Below, piece after piece: positions 6,998 to 13,078 of a DNA stretch of 56,645 bases (position 1 is its first letter; every line of letters begins with the position of its first letter). Where the stretch lies: positions 1-56,645 of the IMG/VR virus record IMGVR_UViG_3300024302_000397; one strand, written 5' to 3'. Position numbers and translations under genes: made by a program. This DNA comes from a virus. The notes under the pieces were generated by a model. The model saw only the letters and a list, made by a program, of their open reading frames with translations. It searched no databases and was not told the origin of the DNA.

Positions 6998-7010
6998 ATA
7001 GTATTACTAT
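6998..7010 (-). promoter_or_regulatory. Short 3-base-loop hairpin upstream of an early gene
   Basis: ATAGT-ATT-ACTAT is a perfect five-base stem with a three-base loop, 53 bases upstream of the ATG at 6945. Its stem is AT-rich, unlike the others, so by itself it is weak. The distance matches the hairpins before the two other early genes. Confidence 0.3.
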
Positions 7011-7176
7011 ATCTTATGGGGTTAAAGCAATACTTTCTAGGTACTATCTTCGGTAAAAAAACTATATAACTACACAGCTTTAGAGGCTACTACTAGGTAT
7101 ATAGAATTAGATATTGTTTACATCTTATCCATGATGATTTAGGCACGCCTAAGTGCTAAATGAGGTTTACTTCTTT

Positions 7177-7440
7177 TTAATTTGTTTTAGATTTCTTAGG
7201 TTGGGTATCGTGGTACGTGATTACACCATTTGAATCGACTGATGCGTTATGCTCTTTTAAGAAGTCTATTAGTTCTTGTTTGGACTCTACTCGGTTCATT
7301 ACAAGTGACTGTTTTAGAGACTCGTTGACGATAGCGAATGTTGTGGGTACTGCAGTCCTTAGACCAGGTTGTCCTACGATGTCATCTATAAGACCTAGTA
7401 GGTTTACGATTGAATTACTTAAATGTTTCCATATTTTCAT
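7177..7440 (-). CDS. Hypothetical early protein
   Basis: This 87-aa protein begins MKIWKHLSNSIVNLLGLIDD. The ATG at 7440 with GGAG eight bases upstream is preferred over a TTG at 7491. The N-terminal 25 residues form a hydrophobic or amphipathic helix, and the C-terminal part has an acidic helix (KQELIDFLKEHNA) followed by a short beta-like end (SNGVITYHD). It has its own upstream hairpin. No family recognised; small early proteins of N4-like phages often act on host functions. Confidence 0.7.
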   Translation of the reverse strand: MKIWKHLSNSIVNLLGLIDDIVGQPGLRTAVPTTFAIVNESLKQSLVMNRVESKQELIDFLKEHNASVDSNGVITYHDTQPKKSKTN

Positions 7441-7492
7441 GTTATTGCTCCAGATAGTAAAGGGATATAGCCTATTAATATAATAAGCCAAT

Positions 7493-7507
7493 CCGTCCGT
7501 AGGACGG
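7493..7507 (-). promoter_or_regulatory. Candidate virion RNA polymerase hairpin promoter (GTA loop)
   Basis: CCGTCC-GTA-GGACGG forms a perfect six-base stem with a three-base loop, 53 bases upstream of the ATG at 7440. The 13-base core CGTCCGTAGGACG is repeated exactly at 7915-7927. The base 11 positions from the loop centre on the plus strand is C (7489), matching the N4 geometry for a leftward start with G at +1. The central loop base on that strand is T rather than the purine of N4; on the other strand it is A. No T-run follows, so it is not a terminator. Confidence 0.5.
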
Positions 7508-7587
7508 TTGTATGTAGTTAGACGTGCTATCAGATAGTGTGCTAGGTGTGTGCTATCGTACTGTGTTGTGTGTTAAGTGTTGTGTGT

Positions 7588-7616
7588 AAAAAAAGGGTAG
7601 CTCCCGTTAGGGAGCT
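7588..7616 (-). terminator. Rho-independent terminator after the 80-aa early gene
   Basis: Read leftward, AGCTCCC-TAAC-GGGAGCT is a perfect seven-base stem with a four-base loop, followed by ACCC and seven T residues. It starts eight bases past the stop of the 7624-7866 gene, making that gene a single-gene transcription unit. Confidence 0.9.
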
Positions 7617-7623
7617 TAGACTG

Positions 7624-7866
7624 TTAGAACGCAGTCTCTTCTTTCGAAGCTTTCTTACCACCCAGTAGCTGAGCGTTGAGACCTGTAGCAGTTGCCTTAG
7701 GTTTCCACTGTTGAACCTCTACCTTGCTTGCGCCTTGTAACATTTCGATGAAGATATCGAATGGAAAGTCAGCACGCTCCGTAGAGAAGTGAACACTCTT
7801 GATAACCTCTGGGTTACCAGTAGCTGAGTCAGTAATGATGATGTCGTAGTTGTTATATGTAGCCAT
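7624..7866 (-). CDS. Hypothetical early protein with its own promoter and terminator
   Basis: This 80-aa protein begins MATYNNYDIIITDSATGNPE. The ATG at 7866 has AGGA eight bases upstream; an upstream TTG-type start at 7896 is less likely. The N-terminal half appears beta-rich, and the C-terminus is basic and flexible (QLLGGKKASKEETAF). It is the first gene of the leftward arm, flanked by a GTA-loop hairpin and a strong terminator, the layout of a highly expressed immediate-early gene. No family recognised. Confidence 0.75.
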   Translation of the reverse strand: MATYNNYDIIITDSATGNPEVIKSVHFSTERADFPFDIFIEMLQGASKVEVQQWKPKATATGLNAQLLGGKKASKEETAF

Positions 7867-7914
7867 GATATTTATCCTATTAAGTAAGAAGTACAAGCAT
7901 AATTGCTTGCAATA

Positions 7915-7927
7915 CGTCCGTAGGACG
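7915..7927 (-). promoter_or_regulatory. Candidate virion RNA polymerase hairpin promoter (GTA loop)
   Basis: CGTCC-GTA-GGACG repeats the 13-base core of the hairpin at 7493-7507. It lies 49 bases upstream of the ATG at 7866. The plus-strand base 11 positions from the loop centre is C (7910), consistent with a leftward transcript beginning with G under the N4 rule. Confidence 0.5.
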
Positions 7928-8120
7928 AAAAAAGATAGTTAATTTAGAATACAGGGGGGGGTACCTTTGAAAATCTATTGCCCCACAGTAAGTTACTAAG
8001 CTGGAACTATTATATGAATTTTCTCTACTGCTACATTATGGTTTGCTAATACAGTGTAGCTTGTGTAGCTTATGTACCCTTTTCGGGTTTTATTTTCAAA
8101 TGAAGTTTAGTTAGAGTAAT

Positions 8121-8142
8121 CCTCCCCCCTGTTAGGGGGAGG
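8121..8142. repeat. C/G-rich inverted repeat
   Basis: CCTCCCCC and GGGGGAGG form an eight-base stem around a six-base loop. Such a GC-rich block stands out in AT-rich DNA. There is no adjacent T-run in either direction, so it is not a standard terminator. It may be a processing, packaging or replication element. Confidence 0.5.
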
Positions 8143-8152
8143 GGGGCTTGTA

Positions 8153-8165
8153 ACCCCGTAGGGGT
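8153..8165. promoter_or_regulatory. Third GTA-loop hairpin
   Basis: ACCCC-GTA-GGGGT has a five-base stem and the same GTA loop as the hairpins at 7493 and 7915, with a different stem sequence. Conservation of loop but not stem is what a promoter hairpin read by its loop would show. It is not near a leftward start, so its direction of use is unclear. Confidence 0.35.
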
Positions 8166-8224
8166 GGAAAGCAACCCTCCTTCTTTTATATACTATATAT
8201 GATATCTTTTTAGTTCAAAAGAGG

Positions 8225-8246
8225 TGGGGGTCCTAACGTTCCCCCA
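8225..8246. repeat. GGGGG/CCCCC inverted repeat
   Basis: TGGGGG and CCCCCA flank a ten-base loop that itself includes AACGTT. Together with the hairpins at 8121 and 8153 it makes an unusually structured stretch in the divergent region. No T-run follows. Role unknown. Confidence 0.45.
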
Positions 8247-8307
8247 AACCCCCTTATAGATATAAGATAGGGCGTTGTTGTCACTGTGCGGGTTTCAGAT
8301 ACCCTAA

Positions 8308-8349
8308 GTTACCGGCTGGAGGTAAGATGTGTTACCGTCTGGAGGTAAC
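8308..8349. repeat. Tandem repeat of a GTTACC...GGTAA palindrome
   Basis: GTTACCGGCTGGAGGTAA (8308-8325) and GTTACCGTCTGGAGGTAAC (8331-8349) differ at one internal base and are 23 bases apart. The second is a perfect GTTACC/GGTAAC inverted repeat around a seven-base centre. Paired operators spaced about two helical turns apart and 80-120 bases upstream of a regulator gene suggest a protein binding site, perhaps for the RepL-like protein encoded next. Confidence 0.5.
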
Positions 8350-8429
8350 TTTCCTGCCTACTTTTTAAGCAGTTGCCCCATATCTTACATTATTTAATAT
8401 TATTAGTTCCTTTATTAGGTAATACGGTA

Positions 8430-8435
8430 TATAAT
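8430..8435 (+). promoter_or_regulatory. -10 box (TATAAT) for a possibly leaderless transcript
   Basis: A consensus TATAAT ends six bases before the ATG at 8442. No good TTGACA-like -35 box lies 16-18 bases upstream. If this is used, the transcript would start at or beside the A of the ATG, giving a leaderless message. That fits the absence of any ribosome binding site before this gene. Confidence 0.4.
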
Positions 8436-8441
8436 TCTCTC

Positions 8442-8798
8442 ATGAGCAAACCACACTATTTAATGATGCAAGTAGAACACGGAGTATTCGATGTATTGGT
8501 ACAACTTAATCCTAATGAGATACGCATACTGAAACACTTAGTTGAGAATGTGCACTATGGGAATATTTGTTATGACAGACAGGTAGATATTGTGGAGACA
8601 ACTGGAATTGGTCCTTCGCACATGTCACAATATATATCTCGCTTACGGCAGTTAAATGTAATTCGTAAATATCGGAGAAGTTTGTTTATGATTAATCCTG
8701 AATACTTCTTTGCTGGGTCTTTAGATGAAAAACCTAAATTGCGTGCTGTGTATTCTAAGTTAGATAAGGTGGAGGTGGACGATGCAGAAGATAACTAG
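8442..8798 (+). CDS. RepL-like winged-helix DNA-binding protein
   Basis: This 118-aa protein has a single winged-helix domain. Residues 22-40 (LNPNEIRILKHLVENV) form the first helix, 46-74 the helix-turn-helix (VETTGIGPSHMSQYISRLRQ), and 75-92 the wing, IRKYRRSLFMINPEYFFAGS. The FMINPxYFF ending matches RepL-type plasmid replication and phage regulatory proteins. It is the first late-side gene next to the divergent region, so a transcriptional regulator is more likely than a replication initiator. The ATG at 8442 has no Shine-Dalgarno site but sits directly after a -10 box; ATG 8463 is an alternative. Confidence 0.75.
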   Translation: MSKPHYLMMQVEHGVFDVLVQLNPNEIRILKHLVENVHYGNICYDRQVDIVETTGIGPSHMSQYISRLRQLNVIRKYRRSLFMINPEYFFAGSLDEKPKLRAVYSKLDKVEVDDAEDN

Positions 8799-9195
8799 TT
8801 CTTTGTCTGAGATGTCTCTGTCTGACTTTCGTAGTTACCCTAGTGTGCAGAAGGTGGCAATTAATCATGGGTATATCTATATATTAAAAGACTCCAGCTA
8901 TCCTGGGTACATCAAGGTGGGGATGACACGAGACTTGAAGCGTAGGTATAAAGAATATAATCAACACAAACCTTATAATACTGCTGAGTTCGTAGCTGTC
9001 AGTGATCCGTTTGAGGATGCTGTCAAGGTAGAGAAGAAGATATTAGAGGTTTTAGTTAAAGAGATTCAACCTATCGGTGCTAAGCTTGAGTGGTTTGAAG
9101 ATTTACATGAGGAACGTATGAGAGAAATTATTATAGAGGCAGAGAGTCATTTTCTTGCTTATAACCCTGCGGGAGATATATATGCCACTAACTAG
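8782..9195 (+). CDS. T5orf172/GIY-YIG-like domain protein
   Basis: This 137-aa protein contains GYIYILKDSSYPGYIKVG followed by MTRDLKRRYKEYNQ (about residues 30-61), the signature of the T5orf172 (MUG113) branch of the GIY-YIG nuclease-like fold. The first tyrosines and the R-x3-Y segment are kept. Function in most phages is unknown; a DNA-nicking role is possible. The ATG at 8782 follows GGAGGTGGAC and overlaps the upstream gene by 17 bases. Its position just before terminase might suggest a part in DNA end processing, but freestanding T5orf172 genes occur in many contexts. Confidence 0.75.
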   Translation: MQKITSSLSEMSLSDFRSYPSVQKVAINHGYIYILKDSSYPGYIKVGMTRDLKRRYKEYNQHKPYNTAEFVAVSDPFEDAVKVEKKILEVLVKEIQPIGAKLEWFEDLHEERMREIIIEAESHFLAYNPAGDIYATN

Positions 9196-9928
9196 TAAGA
9201 GCAGCGCTATTGCACAGGTTGATATAGATAGTAAGCTTTCTATATCACAGTTACAAGGGGGCTTGCCTCCACGTATGCGTAAATATGTGACACAAGAGAT
9301 GGTTAATGTTGTTAATGATGTCGAGGATGGGGACTTCAGAGAACACTACCGTAATAATGTGATGAGCTTTACTACTGTGTTAAAGGCAGGTAAGTTTAAA
9401 ACTCTGGACTATGTAAATGCTGTGAAGTTTGTTAGTTACAAGCTACTCGGAGACGGGAACACTCTTGCTTACAGCAAGACGTTCCCTGAGAGATATAAAC
9501 GTTTAGTGGATAATGGGATTACTGGGAAGAACATTGCCTCGTATTCTACGGCGTACAATCGTGGTGATTTAGTTAATAAGATTATGGAGCAATCGTTAGT
9601 TCCTATTCATATTTTAAATATGGATATTCATCAGGAAGCTATCAATATACAAGCTGAGCTTATGCGGGATGCCAAATCAGAAACTGTTAGACAGAAGGCG
9701 GCTGAGTGCTTGATTATGCAACTTAAAGCCCCTGAGTCAGCTAAGATTGAGATTGATGTTAATTACTCTAATGATTCTATTGATGAGCTGCGTGCAACTA
9801 CACGAGCTTTAGCACAACAACAAATGAAGCTTATCGAGAGTGGAGCTGTTACGGCACAAACTGTGGCACATTCTGATATTATTGCTCGGAAGAAACCTGA
9901 AATTGAAACGGAGTATGAAGAGCTATGA
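9182..9928 (+). CDS. Probable terminase small subunit (N4 gp69-like)
   Basis: This 248-aa protein lies upstream of the terminase large subunit, separated from it only by three small genes. It has a helical central part with segments such as NGITGKNIASYSTAYNRGDL and a C-terminal helical region (SIDELRATTRALAQQQMKLI), which fits a DNA-recognition plus oligomerisation protein. I do not see a decisive helix-turn-helix signature. The ATG at 9182 follows GGGAG; the upstream TTG at 9155 is unlikely. Assignment rests mainly on position and size (N4 gp69 is similar in size). Confidence 0.55.
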   Translation: MPLTSKSSAIAQVDIDSKLSISQLQGGLPPRMRKYVTQEMVNVVNDVEDGDFREHYRNNVMSFTTVLKAGKFKTLDYVNAVKFVSYKLLGDGNTLAYSKTFPERYKRLVDNGITGKNIASYSTAYNRGDLVNKIMEQSLVPIHILNMDIHQEAINIQAELMRDAKSETVRQKAAECLIMQLKAPESAKIEIDVNYSNDSIDELRATTRALAQQQMKLIESGAVTAQTVAHSDIIARKKPEIETEYEEL

Positions 9929-10014
9929 TGGATATTATGTTAGGTGTGCTGGGTATGGGCGCTATGGGTGCTATGTTTTATATTGTAAGTAAATGGCTTA
10001 ATGAAAAATGGTAG
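9925..10014 (+). CDS. 29-aa membrane microprotein
   Basis: The ATG overlaps the stop of the preceding gene (ATGA). The product begins MMDIMLGVLGMGAMGAMFYI and ends VSKWLNEKW: one small-residue-rich hydrophobic helix with a charged end. It is followed at once by a second microprotein of the same design. Small paired hydrophobic proteins can act in lysis or membrane association; none of this is shown here. Confidence 0.5.
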   Translation: MMDIMLGVLGMGAMGAMFYIVSKWLNEKW

Positions 10015-10091
10015 AACTAATAATGTTAGGATTACTTTTGGGATTGGGGTTAGGCCTGATAATCGTTATAGATAATTTATGGAGGAGATAG
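10008..10091 (+). CDS. 27-aa membrane microprotein
   Basis: This open frame overlaps the previous one by seven bases and encodes MVELIMLGLLLGLGLGLIIV plus IDNLWRR, a single Leu/Gly-rich membrane helix with a basic end. The next gene starts one base after its stop. The LG repeat resembles helix-packing motifs. It could be a small holin-like or virion-membrane protein; no family recognised. Confidence 0.5.
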   Translation: MVELIMLGLLLGLGLGLIIVIDNLWRR

Positions 10092-10295
10092 ATGATTCAT
10101 TGTATGGCAGATTGTTTAGGTAAATTGAGAGCTATTAAACTAATGGCACAGGCGGGGATTAATGAATCAACTGACCAACGGGAAAGAAATAGGTTTGAGC
10201 AGATCTCTATGGAGGTAAGCTACTTATTAGTAGAAGCTGAGTCAGACGCTAATTCTGGGGATAGCTTTCTACGTAACCGTTCTGAAGAGGAGTAG
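10092..10295 (+). CDS. Small helical protein before terminase
   Basis: This 67-aa protein is probably all-helical (MADCLGKLRAIKLMAQAG, then FEQISMEVSYLLVEAES). The ATG at 10092 follows a GGAGGAGATAG sequence directly, and its stop abuts the terminase ATG. It may be a small accessory protein of packaging, inferred only from position. Confidence 0.65.
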   Translation: MIHCMADCLGKLRAIKLMAQAGINESTDQRERNRFEQISMEVSYLLVEAESDANSGDSFLRNRSEEE

Positions 10296-11888
10296 ATGTC
10301 TGAGCTAATTAAAAAGGATGTAGATGAGTGGCTTAATGATATAAGTTATGAAGAGGACCCTACATATACGCCTAGTGAGTTTTCACTAGAGTTTATTAGC
10401 TTTATTAAGCTAGTTAACGGTGAGGATGGTGAGGAGCACAAGTCTCCTGTGATTCATTACAGAATGTTAGACAATGTTGGTGGTATGAAGGAGAATATCG
10501 CTAATATGTGTTCTCGTGGTTTAGCTAAGACTACAGTACTGGGTGAGTATTTATTCTTGTACATAGCTACGTATGGCAACATACCTGGGTTTGGTAAGGT
10601 AAATCTAGCTATATATGTGTCTGATAGCATGGAGAACGGTGTTAAGAACATGCGTAAGAACGTTGAGTACCGCTACCATAACAGTGACTTCTTGCAAAAA
10701 TACATACCTAAGATTAGATTTACTGATGCTAGAATGGAATTTGAGAATGCACAAGGTAAACAGTTTGTTGTTAAGATGTATGGTGCTAAAACTGGTGTTC
10801 GTGGTGCGAAAGAGATGGGACAACGTCCTACATTAGCTGTGTTAGATGACTTAATCAGTGATGATGACGCTAGATCGCCTACGGTTATTGCCAGTATTGA
10901 GGATACTGTGTACAAAGCTGTAGATTACGCACTACATCCTACTAAAAAGAAGACTATTTGGTCTGGAACTCCCTTTAATGCTAAAGACCCTTTGTATAAA
11001 GCAGTAGAATCAGGCGCATGGCACGTCAACGTGTACCCAGTGTGTGAAAAGTTTCCTTGTGCAGAGGATGAGTTTAAAGGTGCTTGGGGTGATAGATTCG
11101 ATTACAGGTATGTTACGGCCCAATATGAGAAGGCTAAGAAGACTGGTAAGCTAGATGGCTTCAACCAGGAGCTTATGCTACGTATTATGTCTGAAGAGGA
11201 ACGTCTAATTAAGGACAGTGACATGATATGGTACAAACATGCTAATGTTAAGACGAACCTGGGGGCGTTTAACTTCTATATTACTACTGACTTCGCTACA
11301 TCTGAGAAGGAAAGTGCTGACTTTAGTACGATTAACGTGTGGGCGTACAACAATAACGGGGATTGGTTGTGGGTAGATGGGTTTTGTAAGAAGGCCTTGA
11401 TGAATGAATCTATAGATGAGCTGTTTAGATTAGCTCAGAAGTATCATCCTCAAGAGGTGGGGGTGGAAGTTACTGGTCAGCAGGGGGGTTTCATTGCTTG
11501 GATACAGAATGAGATGATGAATCGTAATAACTACTTTACTTTAGCTTCAGGCCGTGGGAAGACCTCTCCAGGAATACGTCCTAATAAGGACAAGATGAGC
11601 CGATTCCAGCAAACTGCGGTACCACTATTCAAAAGCGGTAAGATATGGTTTCCTGAGGAGCTGAGGGACTCTGCTGAGCTATCTGAGATGATAGATGAGC
11701 TGTCATTAGCAACTATCAAGGGATTTAAGTCTAAGCATGATGACCAGATAGACAATATCTCTATGTTAAGTGAGTTTAATGCGTGGAAGCCTAGTGAAGT
11801 CTCAACAGATGAGCATAGTAAAGATGGTAGTATGTTATGGGATGATGAGGAGCCTGATAACGGAGGAGACAGTTCTTATTTTGTATAA
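10296..11888 (+). CDS. terL: Terminase large subunit (DNA packaging motor)
   Basis: This 530-aa protein packages DNA into the prohead. The ATPase part has a deviant Walker A SRGLAKTT (residues 73-80), Walker B TLAVLDD (179-185) and a coupling-motif-like SGTP (223-226). The RNase-H-like nuclease domain has TTDFATS with D332, a second acidic position near D342, and the C-terminal SKHDDQIDNISM motif. Length matches N4 gp68-type terminases. GAGGAG lies directly upstream of the ATG. N4-like phages package concatemers with direct terminal repeats. Confidence 0.95.
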   Translation: MSELIKKDVDEWLNDISYEEDPTYTPSEFSLEFISFIKLVNGEDGEEHKSPVIHYRMLDNVGGMKENIANMCSRGLAKTTVLGEYLFLYIATYGNIPGFGKVNLAIYVSDSMENGVKNMRKNVEYRYHNSDFLQKYIPKIRFTDARMEFENAQGKQFVVKMYGAKTGVRGAKEMGQRPTLAVLDDLISDDDARSPTVIASIEDTVYKAVDYALHPTKKKTIWSGTPFNAKDPLYKAVESGAWHVNVYPVCEKFPCAEDEFKGAWGDRFDYRYVTAQYEKAKKTGKLDGFNQELMLRIMSEEERLIKDSDMIWYKHANVKTNLGAFNFYITTDFATSEKESADFSTINVWAYNNNGDWLWVDGFCKKALMNESIDELFRLAQKYHPQEVGVEVTGQQGGFIAWIQNEMMNRNNYFTLASGRGKTSPGIRPNKDKMSRFQQTAVPLFKSGKIWFPEELRDSAELSEMIDELSLATIKGFKSKHDDQIDNISMLSEFNAWKPSEVSTDEHSKDGSMLWDDEEPDNGGDSSYFV

Positions 11889-11914
11889 AGTAACTACTCA
11901 ACTACACAACGTGG

Positions 11915-11920
11915 TATGAT
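11915..11920 (+). promoter_or_regulatory. -10-like TATGAT box
   Basis: TATGATAAATACC lies in the 65-base gap between terminase and the adaptor gene and is part of the imperfect hairpin GGTAT-GATAA-ATACC. Similar TATGATA strings occur before the portal gene (30715, 30753). No good -35 box is visible, so at most this is a factor-dependent late promoter. Confidence 0.3.
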
Positions 11921-11953
11921 AAATACCATAAGTATTTATTTAGGGGAAACCTT

Positions 11954-12622
11954 TTGAAAGTTTACGAGTATATGGACTTCTTAGTTAATGGTGAGATTAG
12001 CCAGTTAGCTACATCAGATGTTGGCGACTTAACTCCTGGAGCAGCCGCTCCTACTACAGTGCAGGCTAAAAATAGAGACAAGCTTCGCTCGTTTATTAAC
12101 TTAGCTAACATCGAGTTGCATAAGAAGTTCAACATACTACAAAAAGATATGGAATTAGACTTCGCACTTAACGGTGAAGAGTTTAATCTGCCAGATGACT
12201 TCTTGCATGCTACTAGTTGTAGCTTCACAGATGGCGAAGAGATTGCTATTAACAATGATAAAAAGCGTCTAGTAAATGAAGTGGATGTAAACGTATCTGT
12301 AATATTCAAAGACCCATCTAAGCTAGTTATTAAAGGTACAGATGAGGACGGTAGGAAAGATATGCTCGTTACGTATACTGCTTCACCTAAATTAGCTAAG
12401 AGTATCACAGTAAACTTACAACTACCTCAGATATACACAGAGGCGTTGCTTAACTATGTAGCTTACAAGGCGCATGCTACGATTAGTGGTGACATGAAGG
12501 CTGAGAACAACACATATTACTTACGTTATAACGAAAGCTGTAAACAGATCAACTTATTAGGACTACGTAACCCGGATAACTTAGATGCTAATACTAAATT
12601 AGAAGATAATGGCTTTATCTAA
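11954..12622 (+). CDS. Probable head-tail adaptor protein
   Basis: This 222-aa protein resembles phage adaptor proteins of the DUF6682 kind. It has an N-terminal helical part with KLRSFINLANIELHKKFNIL, then a beta part containing the typical phrase NLPDDFLHATS, and ends with a helical ALLNYVAYKAHATI segment. Such proteins bridge portal and tail. It starts with TTG at 11954, supported by AGGGGAAACC six bases upstream; the next ATG (11972) has no such site. It directly follows terminase, as expected of connector genes. Confidence 0.55.
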   Translation: MKVYEYMDFLVNGEISQLATSDVGDLTPGAAAPTTVQAKNRDKLRSFINLANIELHKKFNILQKDMELDFALNGEEFNLPDDFLHATSCSFTDGEEIAINNDKKRLVNEVDVNVSVIFKDPSKLVIKGTDEDGRKDMLVTYTASPKLAKSITVNLQLPQIYTEALLNYVAYKAHATISGDMKAENNTYYLRYNESCKQINLLGLRNPDNLDANTKLEDNGFI

Positions 12623-12633
12623 GAAACTAGTGT

Positions 12634-12639
12634 TATAAT
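12634..12639 (+). promoter_or_regulatory. -10-like TATAAT box before the fibre genes
   Basis: A perfect TATAAT followed by AAAGAC lies 57 bases upstream of the BppU-like gene. The expected -35 position (about 12611) reads GGCTTT, a poor match. It could be a late promoter read by host RNA polymerase with an activator. Confidence 0.35.
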
Positions 12640-12696
12640 AAAGACAAATTTATTGCATGCCAAATGCTGAGAACAACCTCCAGGAGGAGTTAAATA

Positions 12697-13074
12697 ATGG
12701 CTTATTACGATACAATCAACCTTGTTGCGGGTGATGACAAACCAGAGCTTAACTTTACGTTAAGAGACTCAAACACCGCTGCGACAGGTGCAACCCTTGA
12801 TGAAGATGATGCCACTACGTGGGCACCTATCGACCTTACAGGGCAAACCGTAAGAGTACATTTTCGCCTCCTAGGAAGTTCTGCAGTTTTGGATACTATT
12901 ACTTGTGGGTTAACTGCACCGTACACTTCAGGTAAGTGTTTCATGCAGTGGAATCCCACAACTTTAGATGTTGATGCTGGTACTTACGAAGGCGAGATTG
13001 AGGCAGAAGACTCAACTGGGCGTAAGCAAACCATCTTTGATAAACTAAAGTTTAAGGTAAGAGCAGACTTCTAG
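12697..13074 (+). CDS. BppU-like baseplate/tail attachment domain protein
   Basis: This 125-aa protein is a compact beta domain: YDTINLVAGDDKPELNFTLR at the N-terminus, PIDLTGQTVRVHFRLLG in the middle, and DAGTYEGEIEAEDSTG then KLKFKVRADF at the end. This is the pattern of the BppU N-terminal domain, which anchors receptor-binding parts to the tail. AGGAGGAG precedes the ATG. It is the first of a run of fibre genes. Confidence 0.75.
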   Translation: MAYYDTINLVAGDDKPELNFTLRDSNTAATGATLDEDDATTWAPIDLTGQTVRVHFRLLGSSAVLDTITCGLTAPYTSGKCFMQWNPTTLDVDAGTYEGEIEAEDSTGRKQTIFDKLKFKVRADF

Positions 13075-13078
13075 TACA

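Larger units (their letters stand above)
7867..8441. other. Gene-free divergent control region, candidate genome-end region
   Basis: I see no convincing gene in these 575 bases. The stretch separates leftward early genes from rightward late genes. It contains a GTA-loop hairpin (7915-7927), a run of eight G (7954-7961), a long C/G hairpin (8121-8142), another GTA-loop hairpin (8153-8165), a GGGGG/CCCCC hairpin (8225-8246), a tandem repeat (8308-8349) and a -10-like box (8430-8435). In N4 the physical ends, with direct terminal repeats, lie beyond the terminase side of the late genes, which corresponds to this position. That is inference from gene order. Confidence 0.5.

Noticed and set aside
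8121-8246. G/C-rich hairpins as rho-independent terminators
   Set aside because: None is followed by a T-run in either direction, and no gene ends close to them.
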